A stretch of 64,000 nt of DNA from Chaunax sp. Z400 (Eukaryota; Chordata; Actinopteri; Lophiiformes; Chaunacidae), in the NCBI GenBank assembly GCA_037577475.1, contig CM075206.1, positions 11,575,401 to 11,639,400 on the forward strand, given 5' to 3'. The stretch's first letter is position 1. Each line of letters starts with the position of its first letter. The notes beneath the pieces are model-generated. The model saw only the letters and a program-made list of their open reading frames with translations, did no database searches and was not told where the DNA came from. The position numbers and the translations under genes are program-made. Of the stretch, positions 25,684 to 38,031 are shown in pieces.

Positions 25684-27114
25684 TTACTGTTACTTCTTAT
25701 ACTTCTCTTGATGAACAAAGCATCCATATAATGGAAAATATTGAGCTAATCAAGTTTTATTTTCACATTGGAATGTCTTATAATCAAATTCTCACTGCTC
25801 TTGCATGCAGATAAGGGATTGTCACTATTATTAATCATTTGCTGTTCATATAGAAGGAAAAGAGGTTCAGTCGGAGAAAAGACTACGCACATTTAGGCCG
25901 TGTCATTGACTTCATTAGGAACAATTACAGGGTCCGGTGAAAATTAATGTGTGAGGTGCCAAAAGAATGGCATAAAGGCATGAAAGAGGAAGTTAGAATC
26001 ATATTAGCTGAGTAAGATCCTGAGGGTTTAGCTCACAGACAACAATGGACACACCACTGAGCTGTAGTGCATAGCATTATGGGTAGTGTGGTTCTTCCGG
26101 GTATGTATACTGCCATGCACAGGTTGATGTTCTCTTACCAAGGCATTTAAAACATCTCATTATTCCTGCAAGCATCCAACAAGTGCCTCTCACAAGGCAC
26201 ATCACTTTGTATGAACAAGTTAAAACCTTTTGGTGTGTGTAGTAATGGCTGTATGGGTAGCTTATTTCGGAAAATAACAGGCCCAATGGTGTGAAATATC
26301 CCTCAAGGCTTTGGAAAAAATGTTAAATAAAATTCACAAAGAGAAAAAAACCCTCCTGCCTTTTTTGTGTCCATTTATTATGTCTGGATTTAGAGCAGAG
26401 TGAGACATCTGCACCAAGCATCACTCCTCATGCTTAGTACCTGCTCCAAAACACAAAGAAGCAGTGTGTTGTTGTTGTCATGGATATATTTTGCTGTGCT
26501 TCCATTTGGCACCTTTTAGTTTCACTCACTATTTAAGTCTGATTATAAGAAGTGTTTTACCCCTCTGAGCTTCTTTTTGTGGTATTAACTAACTCTTATT
26601 CAGAGTTTTTAACTGTCCAGCTCAATTTCTCATTTTCAACATTTGATATGTTGTCTTTGTGCTATTTTCAATTAAATATAGGGTTTCAAATCATCACATT
26701 CAGTGCAAGCTTCTTAGCTAATGTTTTTTCTCCCTATCAAATGAAAAGATATAGGCCTAGAATCCTGACAACAAAATGTCAGAGGCAATAATGAAGAGAA
26801 ATTATTATATTACCTATCCTTTCAGGATTTAGTCTTTTGTTTATGCATTAAGCATCAGGATTAATTTAATTTTACCATAAGCGGACAGAGAAAACTCATT
26901 GATTTGTTCTGTAATCAATCACTATCATGAACATAAAACATTCTGTTTTCTTGGATTGGTTGAAATTAAACATATTTAGTCAGAATTAAGCAAACAGCCC
27001 CCAGGAAGAATCATCCAGAATCTTGTTCCTCAAGAATGAGAATCCAGACGAATCAAGGAAGTAAATTCAGACTTCTCTAGTATTTCTCTTAATTTTAAAA
27101 AAAATATCAAATTA

Positions 27115-27300
27115 ATTTTTTCTGCATTTGACCCATTCCTGAGGAGCAGTGGGCTGCCACTACATTGCGGCGCCCGGGGAGCAAATTGGGGTTCAGTATC
27201 TTGCTCAAGGATACTTCAACTTGTAGACTTGCAAGGGGCTGGTGATCGGACCACCGACCTTTCGTTACCTGTACCTCCTGAGCCACAGTTTGCCACATTT
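27115..27300. repeat. Dispersed fish repeat fragment
   Basis: It contains the combination GAGCAGTGGGCTGCCA, GCGGCGCCCGGGGAGCAA, CTTGCTCAAGGATACTTC, then a region ending in CCTGAGCCACAG. I recognise this block as a high-copy interspersed sequence in teleost genomes. I cannot assign it to a class without a repeat library. Confidence 0.6.
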
Positions 27301-27577
27301 TTGTCTCGTATTTTTTACTTTTTATTTTTTGCAGATGTATGCATGTGACGAATAAAAATTAAATTAATATTTCAACAATTGCGTCTGCGTCAGTCATATG
27401 CCATAATGACAGCACTGTCGACGTCAGTAAACTTTATGTAATCCACAAATTAAATTAGGTAAAGTCTGACATATTCTATTCTTACAATGTCTTGCTAATA
27501 CAACACTAACCATAGCAAAAGCTAACAGGTTCAAAACAATAAATGTTCAAAGACTTCCTTAGCCCCACGTGGCCTCT

Positions 27578-27590
27578 GTTGCCTAGCAAC
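27578..27590 (+). promoter_or_regulatory. X-box (RFX binding site) upstream of armc3
   Basis: GTTGCCTAGCAAC has two inverted half-sites separated by one base, matching the RFX X-box consensus. It lies about 320 bp upstream of the armc3 ATG. X-boxes mark ciliary genes, and ARMC3 is known from motile cilia and sperm flagella, so the location fits. Binding itself is inference. Confidence 0.75.
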
Positions 27591-27907
27591 GCGGTGTCAC
27601 CCTCCTTTCTCAAAACATTAAACTTACAGTCTGGCTCTTCTAGCCGACTATCATGCTAATTAGCCCGATACAACTTGAACTTGTCACTTAGTTCGGAAAA
27701 ACAGGAAAGTTAAGGTAAGTCAAAAAGAATATATTCGACCGCGGTCTGTTATTCTGTTAGTACTGCTCACTGCCACTGAATAACAGAGCGGTCAGCTGTG
27801 AGGTTAGCTTTGTAGTTTAGCTAGCGTAGCCGACTGTTTGTATGATTGCAGGTCAAAGAGTTGATTGCATTTAGCAGCTAATGTGCAGCTTCTCTGTAGT
27901 CCTCAGG
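27591..27907 (+). promoter_or_regulatory. armc3 promoter and 5' UTR with a probable leader intron
   Basis: A strong donor (AAG|GTAAGT, exon end about 27714) and an acceptor (TGATTGCAG, next exon from 27852) would define a 137-bp intron in the leader. An upstream in-frame ATG exists at 27881 (nine extra residues, MCSFSVVLR). I prefer 27908 because MGKKVKKE matches the known vertebrate ARMC3 start and its context (AGGATGG) is better. Confidence 0.5.
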
Positions 27908-30900
27908 ATGGGAAAGAAAGTGAAGAAGGAGAGCGACACTCCTTGCAAGGAAACGGTGAGACATTCATGCAATGAACGCCTTTTTCTGAAAGGTTCATAT
28001 GTCGTGTCCATTGAAGCATATATATATATATATATTCATGTATGGGACATTCACAAGATGACGTATAAAGCATTTACATCTGTCTCCTCACACTTTATAG
28101 TTTGAACCCCTACGTGTTGAGGGTAAAACTCCAGGCACCGTAGTGTTGCTGCTGAGCTCCACGGAGGAGGACGTCCTTGTCAAAGCCTGCGAAGCAATCC
28201 ACATATTCGCTGAGAAAGGTACCACTGATATTTTTTGTTTTGTTTTCTTGTGTTTGATGAGCAACCTTACAGCTGAAAAGCACAAATATACACGTGGGTA
28301 ACAATGCCTTATGTCATTTCTTACATTTGCTGTGAAATCATATTATGTTTCCCCTCTGTGCTTGTATATCTTTCCTATATTATGGGGACTGTCTTGTATA
28401 AAATCGTTAGTTTGAATCACACCGTCTTTTAACAATAATAGGTTTTTATCTCTATTTTAATGGCACTGCAGAGGTTATGTTTATTACTTTGTTAATAAAA
28501 GCTCTCAGACAGTCAGGTCTGTTTGGCACCATACTTAATTTTCCAGTTCACTGTCTCCCCCTGTTGTTAGGAGATGATAACAAGGTTTCTCTGCTGGGAC
28601 TTGGGGCACTGGAGCCTCTCTGTCAACTCATGGCTCATAACAACAAGGTGGTCAGACGCAACGCCTTCATGGCCTTGGGCATCATGGCCTCCAATGGTGA
28701 GTCAAGTCAAACAGACATGAAATCAATGCAGACTTGCCTTCTCAGTGTTTTGGCAGCCTACAATTCCCCCAATGTGCCTTGCATTTTAACCCATAGTCCA
28801 ACTTCCTGCCCATTTCTCTGGTGCTCAGTCGATTCACCGCTCAGAGACTTTTACTTTTCAGAGGGTTCACTATTGTGTTGGCTTACAGGTGATGGGTTTC
28901 ATTAACTTTGTCTCATGTTGTGATTGAAAGGTGATGTAACGAATGCTCTGAAAAAAATGGACGTCATTCCATCAATCATTAACAAGCTGTCGACTGAGGG
29001 TGAGTCATTTTGGTCGCAAACCCACCATTAGATATTTACTTTACATTACCTGCAATAAAACTAACAAAAAAAAACCCACGTATTTTTTTCTCTCCTATTC
29101 AAGATGATGTGGTTGTCCATGAGTTTGCAACACTGTGCTTGGCCTCTCTGTCAGCGGATTCCGTCTGTAAGGTCCAGATTTTTGACAGCAAGGGCCTGGT
29201 ACCTTTAATCCAGCTCCTATCCAGTCCAGACCCTGACGTAAAGAAGAACTCACTAGAGATCATCTTCAACCTGGTTCAGGTGACTTACATTTATTGTGTT
29301 TTTCATTTCAGACAAGTAGAAGTTACATTCATCAGTATCTTTAAAAAAAAAAAAAAAAACGTAGTTCAAAAGTTTGCAAAATTGTCAATTTTTATCCTCT
29401 GTTGGACTGTATGCATGAAGGACTACCAACATCGTCAGGCAGTGCATGAGTTGGGTGGGATCCCTCCACTTCTTGAACTGTTGAGGTCAGACTTCCCTGT
29501 CATTCAGCATTTGGCCTTAAAGACGCTACAGAATGTCACCACTGATAGAGATACACGCAACGCCTTCAGGGAAAAGCAAGGATTCGAGCAGCTCATGGAT
29601 ATCCTCTGTAATGCGGTAGGTGTTTATGTGTTTATGTGTTTATGTGTTAGTGTGCGTGTGAGAGAGAGAGAGACAGAACACATGCCTTTGTGGTAACATG
29701 CTCATGTATGTCCTCTTCCTGTCTGAGAAGAAATAATACACAGAGGTTAACTGCTTATATATACAGTATATGCATTTTATGTTTGCACCAAATTGTTCCC
29801 TTTGAATTTACACTTGTTCTCACCTCTTCATGCCTTTTCTACCTCATTTAACGTCCGTGTTCTCTACAAACCTCTGCCCCATTCCGTATTTTAATCTCTA
29901 ACAGAAATTCAGTGACCTTCATGATGGGGCCTTAGGGGTAGTTGCCAACTGTCTGAGTGACAGTGAGTATCTCCAGCTGATCCACAAGGGTGGAGGACTG
30001 ACAAGACTCGTGGAATTTGTTCTCACCCCCAACATGCCTGAAATCCAGTCAAATGCAGTTAAATGCGTTGCCAGGGCTGCTCAGAGCTGTAAGCACTGAT
30101 TGATACAAGGGATGATAATTTTCTCTTAAGTTTCCAGGTAACGTTTCGTAAGTCCTAATGGTGTTTACTTTGGCTGTGTGTGTTTTCTGTCTCCGTTTCC
30201 TTGTGTGCGCATACACACGGGCGCGTGGCTGTGCGTGTAGCTGAGAATTGCGAACTGCTCCGCGAGCAGAATGTGGAGAAGGATCTGGTAGAGCTTCTGT
30301 CTGTGGCAGACGTCAGCGTTAAAACAGCTACCTGCAAGGCAGTGTCCGCCATGAGCGTCCACCTCGCCAGCAAAGAGCGCTTCAGAGACCTGGGTACACA
30401 TGCAAAAACTCACACAGCCACCATAACATCAGCCTGCTCGCCTCAACGAAGTGTGAATGTGTTGGATGTCTGTGTGTTTCAGGTGGTATCCCTGCTGTTG
30501 TGCAGTGTCTGAACAGTGAGAGTTTGGTGCTGAGAGAGGCAGCGACCCAGGCCCTCTTGAACCTCACACATAGCAACCAGCTCAATGCGTTGTGAGTAAC
30601 AGACAACCTGAGTGCATTTTTATTCCTTGAATGAGTTAGGTATTTTGTGTTCTATTAGATATGCAAATGTCATTCCTGAAGGCGTTAAAAAAAGGCATAA
30701 ATGCTAAATAATTTCAAGGCCTTTTGAGTGAGATATTTAACTTATTGCCAAATGTCTATAACGTGCACTGATCCATCTGTGTGTCTAAAACAGAGGCTTA
30801 AAAGTAGGTGTTGATGTTTTTCTCTTTTCCACGATCTGTTTCGACATTTTCCTAAAATAACAGATAAACACAATAAACTTTGGTCTGTACAATAGCGATG

Positions 30901-33900
30901 TCATGGTTCAGTCTTTTAGGTTACCATTTCCTGTTTTATTCTGAAACCGTCTTCCATGCCATGTGTTTTTGCTTTGCATTTCCTGTGTTTTGTTGTGATC
31001 TTTAAACCATTTGTTCTCCTGCCCCTGTTTTAGTCTTCTGTGTTTTCAGTTCCAGTTTGCTCCCTCTCCCTGTGTTTGTTTGCTCTGTCTTATGTTAGTT
31101 CACCCTCCTCATGTTTTCCACTTTAAGGTTTTCCTTTCTCCTCATTTTCCCTCCTCTGTGATTCCTCCCCTCCTCTGATTCTCGCCTCCTCCCTGTGCCA
31201 CCTGTGTGTCATTGTCTCGTTACTCTGTGTACTTAAGTTTGGTTCTGTCCTCTGTGTCAGTTCGTCTGTTATTCCCTGTTTGACTGTGTACTTCCCTGAT
31301 ATCCTGTTTACCCTGCCGTGCTCTGTCTTGTGCTGCCGTGTCCTGTTTTGTTCCTTGTCCTGCTGTCCCCTGCTCTGCACCAGGTCTGCTCTGTTATCCC
31401 GGTTTTGCCTCAGTTTTGCCTTCTTGCTTTTGGAGTTTATACTTTGGATTTTATACCGCCTGTGTTTTTGCCTTTTGCCTTTGTTGTGGATTTTTGCCTA
31501 TTATTTCATTAAATCCCTGTACTGCACTCTCTGCCCCCTGTGTGTCTGCATTTGGGTCCTTTTTGAAAATATAACAAGTGATAAATCAAAGGGGCAAATA
31601 GTAAGCAAGATCGAAGAAATAATACAAAACCAATAGTGGAGAAACCACAAGCAAAATCCAATACTAAGTAATAATAGTCAACTATAACATATATGTATAA
31701 TGATATTTATATCATAAAATACCAAAAAATCAGTGATACTTGTTGGTCTTTCTGCTGCCTTTCATGTCACAATTAAAATGTTACTAAAATGCCTGATATG
31801 CAGGAAGTTCACCCCTCATATGTAATTAAATATTGGGGTCCCACATTACAAATGTAAAGTAGACGAGACCAGAACATGTGTACATGACTAGCCGGTGCTT
31901 GATGACACCTGTTGCAAGTCGGTTTTACATCTTTATACATTTTTGAGACCCTAACAGAGGTAATATACTACTAATGAACTTAAAGATCTCAATTTCTGTG
32001 GTGTCTTCTAGTGCAGTGTATGAGGCAGGGGGCCATAAGACACTTGTCCATCAACTCTGTGGAAGTAGTCATGTGACTGTGGCCAATTCTGCTGCCACAC
32101 TCGGCAACATGGGAGGACAGGAGGTCATCCGTCACAGCATCTTGTCACATGGAGCCATACAGGCTCTGAAGGAGACCTTACAGTCCATAAATACGGAGGT
32201 CCTGGTCAGCACCGCACAGTGCCTGGCAGTGCTGGCCTGTGATAAAGATGCTAGGGCAGAGGTTGGTGTTTGTGTGTGTCTAACTATTTTTTCCAATGCC
32301 AGGGATATTATCAAAGTGTTTTGTGTTAGAAGGACTGTTCATTCAATTGATACTGTTTTATAGTTTCTTATAAATTGTCCCAAAAATATTTTTACATGCT
32401 TTCACTGACGACCTAAAATTCATTCCCTGTCTTACATAGCTAAGAAGTACTGGAGGCCTTCAACCACTGGTCAATTTGCTGCGCTCCTATAATAAGGAGG
32501 TGTTGCATAATACATGTTTGGCTCTTAAAGTCTGTGCCAGCGATGAGCCCACCGCTGTGGAGTTGTGCAGATGTGGGTAAGACACTATAATAGAAGATAA
32601 CTTGACATCAGGGCTTGACTGATGAGTCAGTGAATGTAGAGCTGGAGAAACATTTTCGAGGAGGGTACAGGAACAGCAGCACAGTGGAGCCAACTCGGTG
32701 TAGCCTCTTGTATAGACAGTAGATGGCAGCATAGGACAGTAATGTATGGCTATATAGGAAAGAATGAACATTTTTATTCATGTGCATTTATCTTTGTTAG
32801 TTTGTTTTCATGTTCTTCATAATTTCCGAATATTTGTATTTGTGTACCTGATCTCTTTATGTGTGTGTCAGAGCCCTGGAGCTGCTTCAGGAAATCAACC
32901 AATCAGTGAGTCGCAGGAGCAGTTACAGCAAGGTGGCCATGATCTGTCTGCTTAACTCCAATATGTCTGTCAAATATAGCCTGACAGGTCATTTGGCCTC
33001 CACCGATATTATCAAGGATGGCTTCTATGATGCTGGGAAGGTGCGTGTTGGTGTGTGCGCTACTGAAATGTGTGTGAAACAGAGGCCTCTTTAAAACATG
33101 TGAGGTAAATGGAAAGGATACCATAACATTTTTTATGTCTAACATGATGCTGCTTTATCTCTCTTTTATAGGCTCGCGCAGGTCAGAGGATTCTGACTTT
33201 AGAGGAGCTGTCAAAGCAGCCTGTCAACCAGCACCAGCCCATCATTGTTGTCAACACGGCAGCGGAGTATGTTTTCTTGATATTTTTTTTTAGGATATTC
33301 TAAGAATCCTTTAAAAAAAAGAAATAATTTGTTCACATTGTTCACAATTTGTGTGCAACATACTCAGCCAAGTAAACTCCTCACCTTCCAAACTGTGAGA
33401 GCTAACTGGGCCAAGAGCAACCACACACATCGTGGTAGAAGCATTGACTGAGACTTGGCAAGTCTCCTACACTGCCAGACACACCATGTAGTGTGTTGGT
33501 ACGATTTTTTTTTGGCTTACTATTACCCTCCCCTTATCTGCTCCAATCCAGTGCTCCACTTTTTATTCTTTCACTTCCCTTTTTACCCCCTCCCTTTGGC
33601 CTTCAGTGTGCCCTGTGAGTGTGGCCTCACGAGGTAAATGAGCCTTTTTTTTTTAAAGATGGCAACACAATCAGAGTAAAAAAAAAGCCCTTGTGTTTAG
33701 ACTAATGGACTTAGATGCACAACCATGAACATGCACAAGTGCACATCATGCACGCTTAGCTGAAGATGCATGCATTCAACATGCAATAAAAAACAAACCA
33801 TATGTAGTAAAGCCTCTACATACACACTAAAGCTCCCACAAGTCTTCAGCATTTTGATGAATTAACGTTGCTTAACAGAGCAGTACCCCTTCAGGGTGCC

Positions 33901-36096
33901 TCAAGTCTACCCCATTGTCCCCCATTCAGCATGTGTACACAGACAACGTCTCAGACATTCTTAATCAGTGTGTTATGTAATACATCCACGACCCAAGTTT
34001 AGCTTCTTAAACTTTATAAAGCTAAATGCACCTCACTAGAAATCATTTAAGTTTTTATCTTTAAGACTTTATCCTCTGGGCAACTACAGTCTACCTTCAG
34101 TTGTTATTATCAGACTCAGACTCAGCTTCTCCTCCTGTTTGTTCTGCAGAATATCTTCAAGAATATAAGAACGTGGTAGACTAGAAAGACATGATGGGAA
34201 AGCAGCCACAAACATTTTAAAACCATAAATAATTTAGGCCACAATCCTAAAATAGCAGAGGAAGAGACCTGAGAGCAGGTCCTATTTGTTTGTTTGTAAG
34301 GTGGTTGAAAAAAATGTTTTGTGTTGGCAGACACTGGTTACCTTCTAGTTTTCTTCTTAGGTATACTATAATAACAGAAATGAAAGATAACATATGATTA
34401 TTACTTATTATTGTTGATATATTTGTTTTCTACATGTGTGTTGGATGCAGATACTCCTCTCATGGCAAACAATTTCAGACATCAAAACAATAGCGAAGAT
34501 AGAAAACATTTCTCATAATAATGACTCTTGTGTGTTGTGTGTTCCGTAACAGATGATGCTTTGCTTTTGATGTTATTGTAGCGAATTACACTATATCCAT
34601 GCATAATAAAGCAAGGTTAATTACACCCACTGTAAATATTATACATATTACAATTAAAATATACAAAAAGAACAGTGTAAAAATAGAATATTAGTTCTGT
34701 TTTCAGCTATGCAGATCATTTTATTCTTCTTCTGTGGCAGAGAGACAGTGGATGTGTCAGAAGAGAGGGAGAGAAACCCACCAGCAAGAGACACCAGCAA
34801 CAAGGAAGACCGCAAGACAACAAGGTGAGAGCATCTGTGCATGTGGGGTGGATATGACACTTAGAGTATCATTCTATGTATAACACTGCCCTGTTTGTAC
34901 ATATTAATACATTGCTTGGTATTTCAAAATGTAGGATTCTTGTTTTTTTTTGTCTGTGTAATTTATGAGCATATTTTAAACACAAAGGAAACTACTGTAT
35001 CAATGAATTTTACGTTTAAATGTAGTTTTATTAAGGCTGTTAAGTTAGTCTCATTTTAGTGTAATCTCAAGTATAATACTGCAAAATCACAGTTGAAATT
35101 CCTCCTCGTTTTACTGACGCCGATGTCTTTTGGAATTCCTGCCTCTCTCTGTACAGGAAAAAGAAAAAGGACAACAAACAGAAAGACGAGACCAGGCCTG
35201 AGTCCCCTGCAGAGAAACCATGGAAGATGATGGATGACGTCTCACTGCAGCTTCTAGTTAAAGATGCCAAAGAATCCGTCCTCTCACTGGGTGATGAACG
35301 AGAGCAGTTCGCTGCCCTGGCCAGGTGACGGTCAATGCAGTGTGCAAATAACCAACATGCAGAGATATAATCACAAATATAGAAGAGAATCAACTTATAT
35401 TAAATCATTGGCAGGCAGTGTTTTCAAATCTCCACAATCAAACCAACTCATAAAATGTCACAAGGAAGATGTAACATTGTTATACAGTTGCAGAGCTGAT
35501 AAAATAGAAATTCCTGCATTATAATACATTTTGTCTCCATGGATTTGGGTGCCAGGCTGGTGAGTGAAGCCATGGGCGGAGCAGTGGAGATGGAAAAGTT
35601 GCACGCATTTCCATGGATGCTGCACCTCAGCGAGCTGAAGTTTCAGCTCCAGTCTAATGCTGTTCCCATTGGTTTGATCAAAAGGGGATTCTACTGCCAT
35701 AGGGCTCTTCTCTTCAAGGTACCGCTGACCTGTAGCTACCGCACAGCATCATCAGCTCACTTTGCAGACTTCACATTCTAAACCCCTTTTCTCCATCTCT
35801 CAAGATTTTATGTGAACTGTACACCTCTTCAATCACTCCATCTCTTGTTTCCAAATGATCACACCTGTCTCCTCTCTCAAACTTTTCAGTGTCTGGCTGA
35901 CTGCATCGGAATGAGCTGCACACTCGTCAGGGGAGAGTACAACCGGGCTTGGAACGAGGTACTCCTCTTCAGTGGGAATCCCAGCACCACTGGTCGCTCC
36001 TCACAGCCTTGCTGCTACATCGTGGACCTTATTCATCAACCTGGCAGACTGTTGAGAGCCAATACCCCTTCTGCTGAGCAATACCAGACAATATAG
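27908..36096 (+). CDS. armc3: Armadillo repeat-containing protein 3
   Basis: Coding exons: 27908-27955, 28101-28218, 28571-28696, 28931-28999, 29104-29279, 29421-29615, 29905-30088, 30241-30393, 30483-30591, 32012-32261, 32440-32576, 32872-33040, 33172-33266, 34741-34824, 35157-35324, 35556-35718, 35890-36096. All are GT-AG and in phase, giving 816 residues (human about 872). Residues ~20-520 are tandem ARM repeats (e.g. LLGLGALEPLCQLM, VVRRNAFMALGIMASN, LIQLLSSPDPDVKKNSLE). Next come SLTGHLASTDIIKDGFYD, a lysine-rich linker (~610-690) and an EDR1-like C-terminal domain (~695-816; LKFQLQSNAVPIGLIKRGFY, CTLVRGEYNRAWNEV, YIVDLIHQPGRLL). ARM folds bind partner proteins; in mammals ARMC3 is found in testis and ciliated tissue. 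The shorter linker accounts for most of the length difference; a small missed exon in 33267-34740 cannot be excluded. Confidence 0.95.
29331..29361 (+). repeat. A-tract in armc3 intron 5
   Basis: Run of about 18 A from 29342, between exons 5 and 6. It keeps the frame open across the short intron, so exons 5 and 6 look like one ORF. The ARM periodicity and conserved splice sites show the intron is real. Confidence 0.7.
30899..31576 (+). mobile_element. Solo LTR of a retrotransposon (probably Ty3/Gypsy type)
   Basis: A 678-bp block in armc3 intron 9 starts TGTCATGG and ends ATATAACA (TG...CA). The flanking 5-mers AGCGA (30894-30898) and AGTGA (31577-31581) match at four of five positions, as an aged target-site duplication. 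Inside are a pyrimidine-rich U3, a CTGTGTACTTAAG promoter-like segment (about 31225) and an ATTAAA polyadenylation motif (about 31509). No gag-pol sequence is present, so it is a solo LTR left by recombination. Open frames inside it are not genes. Confidence 0.7.
33267..34740 (+). other. armc3 intron 13
   Basis: A 1.47-kb intron with no recognised element. It contains T- and A-rich runs only. Human ARMC3 encodes more linker sequence at this point, so this is the place to look for a missed small exon. Confidence 0.6.
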
Positions 36097-36276
36097 ACCA
36101 ACACAGTCGTCTAGAAATACTGTAGCACATGATTCTCTGATCATTTACTGAGCTGCATTACAGATAAATGATTTGTATGTGTATTTGCTGTGTGGCAGAC
36201 CTTAAGTATTATTCAAATCAGTCAGTTGATTATTTTTGTGCATGCACACAATCCAAAAGGTAAGTATGGCTCCCCT

Positions 36277-36496
36277 AATAAAGCTGTTTTAACCTTTGGC
36301 TCTTTACCACAGAGGAGTCACAATATTGTAACTAAAGCCAGGTGTGGTCAAACAGAGCTCCATAGCCAAACTATACAGCTGGTTATAGCAGGTGGGCGTC
36401 ATCTGTTGTTTGAGGTGACGATATTTGAAAAGAAAATGCATTTTTAGATCATTTATTTTGCTGGAGACATACTTTGATTGCGCAACAGCCAATAAA
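36277..36496 (+). terminator. Candidate armc3 polyadenylation signals
   Basis: AATAAA occurs at 36277-36282, about 180 bp after the stop, and again at 36491-36496. Either could end the armc3 transcript before the msrb2 promoter. Confidence 0.5.
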
Positions 36497-36689
36497 ATTC
36501 TTCTTCCATACGTCTGATTTTCTGTAAGTTCTCATTACACCTTTTGGTTGGTACTTGCAATTTTAATGAAAAGAAGAAAAAAAGAAAAGAAAAGGAAAAC
36601 CATAGGATTCCTCATCAACCAGATCCACCTCAGTTCACCCTTTTCTTGTCATAAAACCGCTACAATCATGGTGTCCTTTGCGCATTATC

Positions 36690-36886
36690 AAGCAATAAAA
36701 CGCCAATGAACCCAGTCCACTTTGACCCAGCTAATGACGTGGTTTTTGACCGGATCACACAGCAAACCGCCTGAATCAGCCGGGGGAGGACCAGCGCGAA
36801 CTCCCCGCTGCATGAACAAACCCGACGCAGCGAGCGCACTTGGCTTCCACTGATCTCAGAGGAGATTTGACGCAGCAGCTGCAAAC
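36690..36886 (+). promoter_or_regulatory. msrb2 promoter and 5' UTR
   Basis: A GC- and CpG-richer stretch (GCCGGGGGAGG, GACGCAGCGAGCGCACTTGG) immediately precedes the msrb2 ATG, about 600 bp after the armc3 stop. No TATA box is evident, consistent with a housekeeping promoter. Extent is inferred. Confidence 0.45.
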
Positions 36887-37996
36887 ATGTCCCGTATCGC
36901 AGCCCGTCTGTTCGCGGCTGTTTCACCTCACGCGACAGCCAGATTCGCGGTGTTACCGAGGAGGATCCCAGTGTTCATCCGTCCCGTATGCACATCTCAA
37001 GGTACTGGGTGAACGTTTGATTTGTTTACAATGATATCCTGTCTATTGTCGCGGGCTGAATTCGCCTGCAGGTGCACCATTAGTGCAGTTTTCCCATAAA
37101 CCTTGGATGTTATGGGTGAAGAAACACGCTGCCGCAGCTGGTGCAGCTCGTGCATAGACGACTGTTGTTAAAAACAGGAGAGGAGGATTATTAACACATT
37201 TAACAATTTGGATTATCTGCATTTCCCAGTTCGGGCATTTAGGAGTGAGCATAAAGTGATGTTTTGTCCAGAAATGTTACCGTCTCATCTAGCGTCTGTC
37301 TTCTTTGAGGTCTACAGTTAATGATCCTCCAGGTCATTTGATAAACGTGTTTTATTTGTGCCTCCAAAGTCTACAGGGTCTGTGGGTTCAGTGTCGGTTT
37401 TATTTTGAAAAGGTCTCGGATATCCTGTTATCGCTGGTGGGTTTAATTATTTATTTATCTGTTGACATTTGAATGATCAGGACCAGTGGATTCAGTGTCT
37501 TTCCAGCATGTTCCATTCGCACATCGAACCTCCTCTGTGACTTCTTGATTGTGAACTCTGCTCTCTGCAGGCCTGCAGTCCCTCACCCGTTATGATGAGA
37601 CCACAGACTGGCAAAAGAAACTGACCCCAGAACAGTATGTAGTCACCAGAGAGAGAGGGACTGAGGTGGTGAGTACTGCAAACAACAGTACAGTGATATG
37701 TGTCAAACTAACATTATCAGTCTACCATATTGATATTCATATTGTCTCATAAACCTCAGCACAATTCCAGGTGGACTTTGTTCGTCTCCGTATTGATGGC
37801 TTGTGTCGAGTTCAACCTGCACAGCTTCAAGCCTTGTTTTTTTATGAATTAGAAGCTGCCCACAGTTTGAAAAGCAGATCAATATCTGCATGTAATATTA
37901 AAAAGATTATGGACAAGTTACTGAATTGCACTTACATACACATAATGTTAAACACACAAAACTAAACACTATTAATCCTGTATTTCTGCTCCTAAC

Positions 37997-38031
<35 letters not shown>

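Larger units (their letters stand above)
24721..27577. other. Intergenic region between divergent pip4k2a and armc3
   Basis: No gene recognised. It holds a palindromic 43-bp tandem repeat (25521-25683) and a common fish interspersed repeat (about 27115-27300). The rest is AT-rich unique-looking sequence. Confidence 0.7.

Noticed and set aside
29010..29696. Single long armc3 exon of 228 codons
   Set aside because: The middle (29280-29420) has good donor and acceptor sites, an A-tract and no ARM similarity; it is an intron that happens to stay open.
31280..31636. 118-codon plus-strand ORF rich in Leu and Cys
   Set aside because: It lies in the solo LTR and runs past its 3' end; LTRs do not normally encode proteins and the sequence is pyrimidine-rich.
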